Assembly: GCA_964473865.1 (NCBI GenBank)
Contig: CAYYQN010000025.1
Location: forward strand, 1 to 64,000
Reading direction: 5' to 3'
Source of the DNA: CAIMUX01 sp964473865
Lineage (GTDB): Bacteria > Eisenbacteria > RBG-16-71-46 > CAIMUX01
Length of the DNA: 64,000 nt
Made by a program: the position numbers and the translations under genes. Shown here in pieces: positions 41,792-48,679 of this stretch; position 1 is the stretch's first letter; every line of letters begins with the position of its first letter. The notes beneath the pieces are model-generated. The model was not told the origin of the DNA. It saw only the letters and a list, made by a program, of their open reading frames with translations, and ran no database searches.

Positions 41792-43843
41792 CTAGCGATA
41801 GCGGCTCTTGATCGAGCCCCAACTCGTGCGCTCGACCGGAGTCGCGGCGCAGAGGTACGGCACGCAAGGTCCACCGACGAACATCCATCCCATGGACTCG
41901 CAGTCTTCCGGGGTGGTGACGGCACACGTCCCGGTAGCTGGGTCGCAGCAGGCGCCCTCTCCGGGCGGAAGCGGGACGCACGGACTCGGGCTGCAAGGCG
42001 TCCCATACAACCAGTAGATGCCGTCGCACCCGTCATGATACGTGAGGATGCAGTCACCGTTGGCGAAGCAGCAGGCGCCTTCCTCCTGCGGGTGGCAGTT
42101 CTGCGGGGTGCATGGCACGCCCGGTCCCAGCCAGGTGAACGAGCAGTCCGCTTCCAGCGTCATCGTGCAGCCGCCGGTGGCGAAGTCGCAGCACGCGCCT
42201 TCGGTCGGCGGATAGCAGCTCTGCGCCGTACACGGCACGCCGGTCCCGAGCCAGGTGAACGTGCAGTCCGCCTCCAGGGTCATCGTGCAACCGCCGGTGG
42301 CGAAGTCGCAGCACGCACCCGTCCCGGGCGGTGCCGGCGGACACGACTCGGGGTTGCAGGGTACCCCCGCCCCCAGCCAGGCGAACACGCAGTCCGCCGG
42401 CAGGGTCACGATGCAGTTGCCGGTGGTGAAGTCACAGCACGCGCCCGCGACCGGAGGGCAGTTCTCCAGGCTGCACGGCACGCCGGAGCCCAGCCAGGTG
42501 AACGAGCAGTCGGTCTGGTACATCATGTAGCAGTTGCCGGTAGTGAAGTCGCAACAGGCGCCGGGCGCCGGCAGCGGGCAAGTCGCGGCGTTGCACGGCA
42601 CGCCCTCCCCCAGGAAAGTGTGCTGGCACGCCGATGGCGGCATGATCCAGCAGTACCCGGTGGCGAAGTCGCAGCACGCGCCCCACCCCGGCGTGGGACA
42701 CGTCTCCGGGTTGCACGGGACGCCCTCGCCCAGCCAGGCGAACGGGCACTCGGCTTGGGTGGTGATCGTGCAGCCCCTCGTGGCGGCATCGCAGCATGCG
42801 CCCGTGCCGGGCGGCATCGAACAAGTCTCCACATTGCAGGGGATGCCGACGCCCAGGAACGTCCATGTCATGTCATCGGGACAGTCCAAGGGATCGAGGA
42901 TGTAGCACTCGCCCGTGGCCTGGTTGCAGCACGCGCCGAGCAGGGCTTCGTAGCAGGCCTCGAAATCGCACGGCACACCTTGGCCGAGCCACGCGTTGGG
43001 TGGAGCGCAATCGGCTTGGGAGAGGACGGAACAGCTCGAGGTCTCGAAGTCGCAGCACGCCCCCAGGGGCGGGCACGTCTCGGGGTCGCACGGCACCCCC
43101 TCCCCCAACCAACTGAAGAGGCATTCGCCGATGGTCGTGACCGTGCAGACGCCGGTCGCGAAGTCGCAGCAGGCCCCGGTCGGTGGCGGGGTGCCCGGAC
43201 AGGGTGTGTAGCCGGGTGTGCCGAAGCCGAGGCAACCGTACCCCTCGATCGGATCTGCGTTCGGCGGGATGGCGTCGTCCAGGAAGACGCGGTTGCTGGC
43301 CACGCTGTGAGGCACGGTGCACCACGTCGGCCAGCCGTAGGACGCGCCGTAGTTGTAGCCGAAGCCCCCGAAGTAGAAGAGCCAGACCACCGTGTTCGTC
43401 CGGGGACCGGTTGGGAAGCTCTGTCCGATCTCTCCGCCGCTCGCGGTCGGGAATCCGTTGTCACCGATCCAGAAGTCGGTACCGGGGCCGTCTTCGTCCG
43501 GCGCGCCGCACGCCTCTCCCATGATTCCGACGTATGAGTAGGGCGAGCTGGCGGCCTCGGGAAACGACGTGCCCCAGCCCAGGGCCTTCAAACGCGGACT
43601 GCTCCCCTGGGGAAACGCCGCGTAGACCTTCCAGATTCGAGCGTTCCCATCGCAGTATATCTCGTTGTCAACGCCATCCGGACAGGGAAACGTTGGGGGC
43701 TCGCTCTGCGGCGGGAACTCCAGATCGTAGCTGCCCACGAATCCCATGTCATGGGCCCAGAGCACGCCGCCGGCATTCGGACCGGCGAGGGCGACCGAGG
43801 ACGTCCAGCAGAGCACGCTCAGAATCAGTGTCATCTTCTTCAT
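41792..43843 (-). CDS. Secreted protein with eleven six-cysteine GACC repeats and SWGxIK C-terminus
   Basis: Exported protein of 683 residues. Signal peptide MKKMTLILSVLCWTSSVALAG; then a ~205-residue beta-rich domain (WAHDMGFVGSYDLEFPPQ; DFWIGDNGFPTASGGEIGQSF; NTVVWLFYFGGFGYNYG). From ~220 on there are eleven tandem units of ~39 residues with the pattern GACCDFATGxCxxxxxxxCxxxWLGxGVPCxxxxC, giving six Cys each and about 66 in total, presumably disulfide-bonded outside the cell. The protein ends VERTSWGSIKSRYR. Neighbouring units differ at many synonymous and protein positions, although units 8 and 9 are almost identical, indicating recent duplication. ATG 43843 follows GGGAGGTC; promoter at 43950-43979. 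Likely a surface stalk or adhesin; ligand unknown. Confidence 0.88.
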   Translation of the reverse strand: MKKMTLILSVLCWTSSVALAGPNAGGVLWAHDMGFVGSYDLEFPPQSEPPTFPCPDGVDNEIYCDGNARIWKVYAAFPQGSSPRLKALGWGTSFPEAASSPYSYVGIMGEACGAPDEDGPGTDFWIGDNGFPTASGGEIGQSFPTGPRTNTVVWLFYFGGFGYNYGASYGWPTWCTVPHSVASNRVFLDDAIPPNADPIEGYGCLGFGTPGYTPCPGTPPPTGACCDFATGVCTVTTIGECLFSWLGEGVPCDPETCPPLGACCDFETSSCSVLSQADCAPPNAWLGQGVPCDFEACYEALLGACCNQATGECYILDPLDCPDDMTWTFLGVGIPCNVETCSMPPGTGACCDAATRGCTITTQAECPFAWLGEGVPCNPETCPTPGWGACCDFATGYCWIMPPSACQHTFLGEGVPCNAATCPLPAPGACCDFTTGNCYMMYQTDCSFTWLGSGVPCSLENCPPVAGACCDFTTGNCIVTLPADCVFAWLGAGVPCNPESCPPAPPGTGACCDFATGGCTMTLEADCTFTWLGTGVPCTAQSCYPPTEGACCDFATGGCTMTLEADCSFTWLGPGVPCTPQNCHPQEEGACCFANGDCILTYHDGCDGIYWLYGTPCSPSPCVPLPPGEGACCDPATGTCAVTTPEDCESMGWMFVGGPCVPYLCAATPVERTSWGSIKSRYR

Positions 43844-43949
43844 GGCGGGTGACCTCCCAGGCAGACGTGACCCAGCGCATTCGCAGCCGCGGAGCAGGGC
43901 CGGGCGCAGCCGGTCCCGGTCCGGCACCTTCACGGCCAACCCCGCGCAC

Positions 43950-43979
43950 AGTATAACAGAAGCGATCTCCGATCGTCCA
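43950..43979 (-). promoter_or_regulatory. Sigma-70-type promoter for the 11-repeat gene
   Basis: Minus-strand TGGACG, 18-bp spacer, TATACT; ~107 bp before ATG 43843. Confidence 0.5.
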
Positions 43980-44015
43980 GTAATACAGTCAGTTGTGCCG
44001 GGAGATCCGGAGAGC

Positions 44016-45827
44016 TCAGTCGTGGGCTCCCGACGGCCTCCGCAAGCCGTGGGACCGAATCCGGCTGTGCAGATGCTGCCGGCTGATCGCCAGTTCCTTC
44101 GCGGCGCGCGTGATGTTCCAGGAGTTGCGCCGCAGGACCGCCTCGAGGATTTCCCGCTCAAAGTGGACAGAGGCCTCCTGCAGCGTGCCCACCGTGGGGG
44201 CTGGTGATTCTCCCGGGGCGAGATCCGAGAGCTGCATCCTCAGCTGCGCTTCATCGACCGGCTTGCCGTCGGGAACCAGGGCGCACGCGCCCTCGATGCA
44301 GTGCCGAAGCTGGCGTACGTTTCCGGGCCAGTTGTAGCGCAGCAGTAGCGTCCGCGCGCGGTCGGTCATGCCGCTGATCCGCCGCGGCGAGCGCTGGATT
44401 GCGTCGGCGAGGAAACGCTCGATGAGAAGGGAGAGGTCTTCGCGCCGTTCCCGCAGCGGCGGCAGGTCCAGGCGGATGCCGGCCAGGCGGAAGTAGAGAT
44501 CCTCCCGGAACGACTTCTGCCTCACCATCGCCATCACATCGGCGTTGGTGGCGGAGATCACGCGCACATTGGCCTTGCGGGTCTCGCTCTCCCCCACCCG
44601 GCGGAACTCGCCGCTTTCCAGGAAGCGCAGCAACTTCACCTGCATCTGCAGCGGCATGTCGCCCACTTCGTCGAGGAAGAAGGTGCCGCCCTCGGCCTGT
44701 TCGACCAGCCCCGGAGTGTCCTGCACCGATCCGGTGAAGGCTCCGCGCCGGTGCCCGAACACCATGCTGTCGAGAAGGTCCGAAGGGAATCCGGCGCAGT
44801 TCACCGGCACGAACGGCCCGCCCTTGCGCAATCCTTCGGTGTGGAGTGCGCGCGCCACCAGCTCCTTCCCCGTGCCGCTCTCCCCGAGCAGCAAGACCGG
44901 GATGTCGGTGTCCTTGAGCAGCCGGATCCGGTCGAAGAGCAGCATCATCGACGGGCTGCGGCCCAGGATATTGGCGAATCCACTTCCCGCCTGGGCCTCC
45001 GCCCGCAACGTCTCGTTCTCGCGCACCAGGATGAGGCGCTCCTCTTCGAGCCGCCGCCGGTCGCGGGCGTTCATCAGACAGACCGCCGCCTGCGAGGCGA
45101 ACGCCTCCAGGAACGGGATCTCCTGCTGGGAGCTGCGCAGGCCGAACGCCGAGCTGTCCAGATAGAGCACCCCCCGCGGCACGCCATGCTCGCGCAGCGG
45201 CACGCAGACGGCGGCGTGGGTGTCCAAAGCGCGGATGGAGCGCGCCTCGCGGAGCTCCGGCATGAGGGCCGTGTTCTCCACCGCGATGACCTGGTTCTCA
45301 CGCAGGCATCTCCGGGCCAGCGTCTCGGAGATGATGGAGTCCTCGGGCGCCAACGCGGCCTCCGCCGCCCCTCTGGCCTGTACCACGCGCAGGCGACCTC
45401 CATCTTCGAGCAACAGGAGGAGGCCGCGCTCCGCGCCGCTCAGCACGACGGCGCCGTCCAGGATCGCTTCCAGCAGATGGTCCGGGTCCAGGATCGAGGA
45501 GAGCTGGCGGGTGACTTCGAGCAACCGCCAGAGTCCTTTCCGTTCGCGATCTCCGGCCGCGGCTCTTTCCGCCTCCTCGGCCTGTGCTTGTGTGAGGAGG
45601 GTGCGCTCCTGCGGAGAGACTCCCGACCTTCGCTGGAGCAGAGCGGCGGCCGCGGGCGGCGGCGGCATCTCGCCGTCGTCCAACTGCCGATGCGGGGCCG
45701 CGGAAGATTCCGGGTCGGCCGCCGGATTCGGGTCGGGTCGCGCCGCTCGCGCCGGCAGGGGGCGCGAGACGGGGCTCGGTGACGATGGCAGGTCGCGGCG
45801 ATTCCCGTCAGGATCTTGCGAATTCAC
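44016..45827 (-). CDS. GAF-domain sigma-54-dependent transcriptional activator
   Basis: Enhancer-binding protein of 603 residues. A disordered Pro-rich N-terminus is followed by a GAF sensor (~75-225: LLEVTRQLSSILDPDHLLEAILDGAVVLSGAERGLLLLLEDGG...AAVCVPLREHGVPRGVLYLDSSAFG). Then the AAA+ domain: Walker A GESGTGKELVARAL near 314, HRRGAFTGSVQDTPG (the GAFTGA loop ends in Ser, a substitution tolerated in some homologues), Walker B GGTFFLDEVGD and NWPGNVRQL. A Fis-type helix-turn-helix ends it (ILEAVLRRNSWNITRAAKELAISRQHLHSRIRSHGL). GTG 45827 follows GGGGGACC; ATG at the MPPPPAAAALLQ position is an alternative. GAF suggests a small-molecule or redox input. Likely targets include the sigma-54 promoters at 34459, 41407 and 48209. 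Confidence 0.88.
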   Translation of the reverse strand: MNSQDPDGNRRDLPSSPSPVSRPLPARAARPDPNPAADPESSAAPHRQLDDGEMPPPPAAAALLQRRSGVSPQERTLLTQAQAEEAERAAAGDRERKGLWRLLEVTRQLSSILDPDHLLEAILDGAVVLSGAERGLLLLLEDGGRLRVVQARGAAEAALAPEDSIISETLARRCLRENQVIAVENTALMPELREARSIRALDTHAAVCVPLREHGVPRGVLYLDSSAFGLRSSQQEIPFLEAFASQAAVCLMNARDRRRLEEERLILVRENETLRAEAQAGSGFANILGRSPSMMLLFDRIRLLKDTDIPVLLLGESGTGKELVARALHTEGLRKGGPFVPVNCAGFPSDLLDSMVFGHRRGAFTGSVQDTPGLVEQAEGGTFFLDEVGDMPLQMQVKLLRFLESGEFRRVGESETRKANVRVISATNADVMAMVRQKSFREDLYFRLAGIRLDLPPLRERREDLSLLIERFLADAIQRSPRRISGMTDRARTLLLRYNWPGNVRQLRHCIEGACALVPDGKPVDEAQLRMQLSDLAPGESPAPTVGTLQEASVHFEREILEAVLRRNSWNITRAAKELAISRQHLHSRIRSHGLRRPSGAHD

Positions 45828-45874
45828 GGTGTGGTCCCCCGCAGCCCCGGATGTCTCGGGGCGTCTGTTTGCGG

Positions 45875-47641
45875 CTACTTGACCAGGGCGACCCGAACGG
45901 TCTGCGGCGCCGCCACCCCATCGGTGCGCACCAGATAGATCCCCGCGGCCACGCGACGGCCGTCGGCGGTCCGGCCGTCCCAGGTGAAGCCGGCGTCCGA
46001 CTCGCTCCGGGCCGGATCGAGAACCTGCAGCAGGCGTCCCTCGGTGTTGAAGACGAGCGCCCGTGGCGCCGCGGCCGCCGAGCCCCGCAAATGCACCGCG
46101 TCTCCGAGACGCGCGGGATTCGGGATCACGCAGAGTGCCCGCCGGTCGCCGGCCGTCGCCGGCGGCTCCGGCGCACCCGCCGGGTCGATCCGGTTGCGGA
46201 AGAGGTAGTCGCCGATGCCGGAGTCCCAGTTGCTGACGGCCAGATCGAGCGCCAGCGAGGCCGCGTACTGCACCACCACCGGCACTCCCGGTGCCGCCGG
46301 CGCGTGGATCGAAACCCAGCCCTGCTCGGCTTGCACAAAGAACTGCGCCGGGCTCAGCGCCGCGCCATCCACCTCCACGGATTGCACGCGGACCGGGCGG
46401 CGGGGCAGCACAAAGAGACGGCGGGCCCCGTCGCCGGCGTATTCGGCGGTGAGGGACGCCTGCAAGCCGGCGTTGTCGGTGTCCTCCCAGACGATGTTCT
46501 CGACGACGCTGTTGGTGGTCGATTGCCAGGTGGGCTGGCTGGGCAGGACACTCGCCTGGTTTTCGTAGATGCGCACTGTCCCCCACCAGGAGCCAGCGGC
46601 GAGGTCCAGGTCGCCATCCGCGTCGGCATCGCCGAAGGAGACGTGGGAGCCGTAGCCGTCGAAGGCGGAGGTCCAGGATGGAGTGGCGCCTAGGGTCCCG
46701 GCGCCATTGTTCAGGAAGAGCTTGAACCGACCGTTGCCGGTGCCGCCGACATTCTGGTTGTTGTCGGCCACCGCAAGATCCAGCCAGCCGTCTCCGTTGA
46801 GATCGCCGAAGCAGAGGGTATTGGCGTAGTAGTGGCCGTCCTGGCTGGTCCAGGCGGGAGAGGTCTGCAGCGTAGTGCCGGTGCCGAGGTAGATCTCGTT
46901 GCGGTCCGCGGGCAGGCCATTGCTCGCGCCCGCAAACGCGAGGTCCAGCAGGCCATCCCCATTCACGTCGCCCCAGGCGACATCCAGCGCGCCGTGGGCC
47001 GCCGCCGACTGCCAGTACGGAGTCGTCTCCAGGACGCCGCCGACGTTGCGGAAGACCCGGTAGTTCTCCTTGATCTGGTTGTACGGCTCGCCCGCGGTGC
47101 AGGCGAGGTCGGGGCGACCGTCCATGTTGATGTCGCCGAACGCCACCGAGAAGCAGTAGAAGCTGGCCGCGCTGGTCCAGACCGGAGTGGCGCTGAAGGT
47201 ACCATCGCCGTTCCCCTGGTATAGCTTCACCCGGCCCGGGGTTCCGAACCCGCCCGCTCCGATGTAGACCGCGACCGCGCAGTCGAGATCACCGTCGCCG
47301 TCGACGTCAGCGAGATCGAGATGCCCATGGTAGTCGACGTCGCCGGCGGTCCAGGTGGGCGTGAGAGGAAAGCTGCCTGTGGTGTTCCGGTACACGACCA
47401 GCGGTTGGCGGGCCATGTCGTTTCCGTTGGCCACCACAAGGTCCGGCAGGTTGTCGCCGTCCAGATCGCGGAGCGCGCAGCCGGTGCCATAGCGCCCGAG
47501 CGCTGTGCCCTGCCAGTCCGGCGTTCCGGGGAACTGAATCGACGCGACGGCGAGCGATCCACTCGACACGAGAGCCATCCACACCAGAGCCGCGAAGCGC
47601 GAAACATGGCGGCGTACCCGCAGTCCAGGCACCGATGACAT
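45875..47641 (-). CDS. Secreted VCBS/FG-GAP repeat protein with FlgD-type C-terminus
   Basis: Exported protein of 588 residues. After a signal helix (FAALVWMALVSSGSLAVA) there are at least six FG-GAP/VCBS units carrying the calcium-loop motif: LRDLDGDNLPDLVVANG, LADVDGDGDLDCAVAVY, FGDINMDGRPDLACTAG, WGDVNGDGLLDLAFAG, FGDLNGDGWLDLAVADN and FGDADADGDLDLAAGS. These fold into an integrin-like beta propeller. A FlgD-like module closes it (ALVFNTEGRLLQVLD...FTWDGRTADGRRVAAGIYLVRTDG). ATG 47641 has GGGAGGGGGGG in front. A strong promoter lies at 47712-47741. Probably surface-exposed; ligand unknown. Confidence 0.88.
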   Translation of the reverse strand: MSSVPGLRVRRHVSRFAALVWMALVSSGSLAVASIQFPGTPDWQGTALGRYGTGCALRDLDGDNLPDLVVANGNDMARQPLVVYRNTTGSFPLTPTWTAGDVDYHGHLDLADVDGDGDLDCAVAVYIGAGGFGTPGRVKLYQGNGDGTFSATPVWTSAASFYCFSVAFGDINMDGRPDLACTAGEPYNQIKENYRVFRNVGGVLETTPYWQSAAAHGALDVAWGDVNGDGLLDLAFAGASNGLPADRNEIYLGTGTTLQTSPAWTSQDGHYYANTLCFGDLNGDGWLDLAVADNNQNVGGTGNGRFKLFLNNGAGTLGATPSWTSAFDGYGSHVSFGDADADGDLDLAAGSWWGTVRIYENQASVLPSQPTWQSTTNSVVENIVWEDTDNAGLQASLTAEYAGDGARRLFVLPRRPVRVQSVEVDGAALSPAQFFVQAEQGWVSIHAPAAPGVPVVVQYAASLALDLAVSNWDSGIGDYLFRNRIDPAGAPEPPATAGDRRALCVIPNPARLGDAVHLRGSAAAAPRALVFNTEGRLLQVLDPARSESDAGFTWDGRTADGRRVAAGIYLVRTDGVAAPQTVRVALVK

Positions 47642-47711
47642 GTTGTCCCCCCCTCCCGAAGCGATGCGGCCCACGCCGGCAGTACCTGGCGCCACGATCG
47701 ACCGCGGAACC

Positions 47712-47741
47712 AGGATAGCAAGCTGCCGCAGACAGCGTCAA
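47712..47741 (-). promoter_or_regulatory. Strong sigma-70-type promoter for the VCBS gene
   Basis: Minus-strand TTGACG, 18-bp spacer, TATCCT, 70 bp before ATG 47641. Confidence 0.6.
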
Positions 47742-47893
47742 GTGCAGATTACAGAGGTGCGGGAGCGAGAAGCAGGGGGGACCAGAATGCCAGCGATCGG
47801 CGCTCACTCCATTGAGCGTCGATGCTTAGCTTCTCCTGGAGGCTTGACGAAGGCGAGAGTGAAGGACGGTCAGCGGAAAGAACCCACCACCCT

Positions 47894-47915
47894 GGCCGGG
47901 CCATCAGACCCGGCC
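47894..47915 (-). terminator. Hairpin terminator of the two-copy micropeptide transcript
   Basis: GGCCGGG-N8-CCCGGCC, 16 bp past the stop of copy 1: the same position as the hairpin after copy 3. Confidence 0.6.
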
Positions 47916-47931
47916 GTGGTCTTCAATCGGA

Positions 47932-47997
47932 TCACCAACCCGCACGGCCCCGGTGCAGCAGGACCAGCAGCGCGAAGAACCCAGCCATGAAGAACAT
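47932..47997 (-). CDS. 21-residue hydrophobic micropeptide, copy 1 (RGRAGW family)
   Basis: ATG 47997 opens 21 codons ending TGA: MFFMAGFFALLVLL, then HRGRAGW. The protein is identical to copy 2, 137 bp upstream on the same transcript. A perfect AGGAGG (48004-48009) lies six bases before the ATG. The same CCCGC-N4-GCGGG hairpin stands 22 nt before that site. There is no sigma-54 element between the two copies, so copy 1 is probably the second gene of a two-gene transcript from 48209-48223. Predicted single membrane helix with a basic, Trp-ended tail. Function unknown. Confidence 0.75.
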   Translation of the reverse strand: MFFMAGFFALLVLLHRGRAGW

Positions 47998-48031
47998 CCT
48001 GTACCTCCTCGATTCGATCTTGTTGACTTGC

Positions 48032-48045
48032 CCCGCTCAGGCGGG
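48032..48045 (-). promoter_or_regulatory. Conserved leader hairpin of micropeptide copy 1
   Basis: CCCGC-N4-GCGGG, 22 nt before AGGAGG, as in copies 2 and 3, with a different loop. Confidence 0.68.
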
Positions 48046-48068
48046 AGTGGACGGACGCAGATCCTCGA

Positions 48069-48134
48069 TTACCAGCCCGCACGGCCCCGGTGCAGCAGGA
48101 CCAGCAGCGCGAAGAACCCAGCCATGAAGAACAT
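48069..48134 (-). CDS. 21-residue hydrophobic micropeptide, copy 2 (RGRAGW family)
   Basis: ATG 48134 opens 21 codons ending TAA, encoding the same peptide as copy 1 (MFFMAG...LLHRGRAGW). The two reading frames differ by a silent change near the end and by their stop codons, while the untranslated spacer differs more, consistent with selection on the peptide. AGGAGG (48141-48146) is six bases before the ATG; the conserved hairpin is at 48169-48182 and the sigma-54 promoter at 48209-48223. First gene of the unit. Function unknown. Confidence 0.77.
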   Translation of the reverse strand: MFFMAGFFALLVLLHRGRAGW

Positions 48135-48168
48135 CTTGTGCCTCCTCGTTTCGATCCCCTCGACTCGC

Positions 48169-48182
48169 CCCGCGTCTGCGGG
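48169..48182 (-). promoter_or_regulatory. Conserved leader hairpin of micropeptide copy 2
   Basis: CCCGC-N4-GCGGG, 22 nt before AGGAGG. The 22-nt spacer itself is similar in all copies (GCRARTC..., ...GAYCGAA.CG). Confidence 0.7.
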
Positions 48183-48208
48183 ACCCAACTTCTTCGGAAA
48201 GGTGAAGC

Positions 48209-48223
48209 GCATCGGGCGTGCCA
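48209..48223 (-). promoter_or_regulatory. Sigma-54 promoter of micropeptide copies 2 and 1
   Basis: Minus strand TGGCACGCCCGATGC: -24 TGGCACG and -12 ATGC at correct spacing; predicted start ~48197, 63 nt before the ATG, the same leader length as copy 3. Confidence 0.72.
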
Positions 48224-48562
48224 AGTGGGATTTCACGGACGAGGCGAAGTTCACGATTCGGGAACTCACATTGGACCAATCAGTTTGCTGGTCGGTCCGC
48301 GAGCGCGCATCAGACCGCCGACGCGACACGCTCCGCAGTGGCTGTCGCCGTTTATTTCCACTTCCGCTGGGAGGGAGGTTCAACTCATTCTGGCGAAGAA
48401 TGGTAGCATGTTTGTCGTGTCGCGTTGACATTCGTCACCACCGGATGACGGACGACCGCCTTGGGACCGCGGCGAACAGGCGCAGGCCTCCGTCCGTCCC
48501 CGCGGTCGTACCCGAGGGCGCAGCCTACGGTCGGCCCCTTGGTCACGCGATAGGACGCCGGT
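48224..48562. other. Intergenic upstream of the micropeptide promoter
   Basis: No gene seen. Contains an interrupted inverted repeat GGACC...GGTCC (48273-48299) that might bind an activator. From ~48484 a diverged relative of the 39-bp repeat (GTCCCCGCGGTCGTACC) appears. Confidence 0.35.
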
Positions 48563-48679
48563 CGCCGCCAGTCCCCGCAGTGGTGCCGAAGGGAATCCGG
48601 CCGCCGCCAGTCCCCGCGGTGGTGCCGAAGGGATTCCGGCCGCCGTCAGTCCCCGAAGTGGTACCGAAGGATGCAGGCC
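48563..48679 (-). repeat. 39-bp tandem repeats running into the 3' end of the glycosyltransferase gene
   Basis: Three units of ~39 bp (starts 48563, 48601, 48640), each CCGCCGYCAGTCCCCG then .RGTGGT.CCGAAGG.... The last unit includes the final codons and stop of the gene at 48646-49332, so downstream units look like tandem copies of that gene's 3' end. Confidence 0.75.

Noticed and set aside
48563..48679. Possible short CRISPR array
   Set aside because: Units are directly adjacent with no unique spacers, and the last lies in a coding end; a simple tandem duplication.
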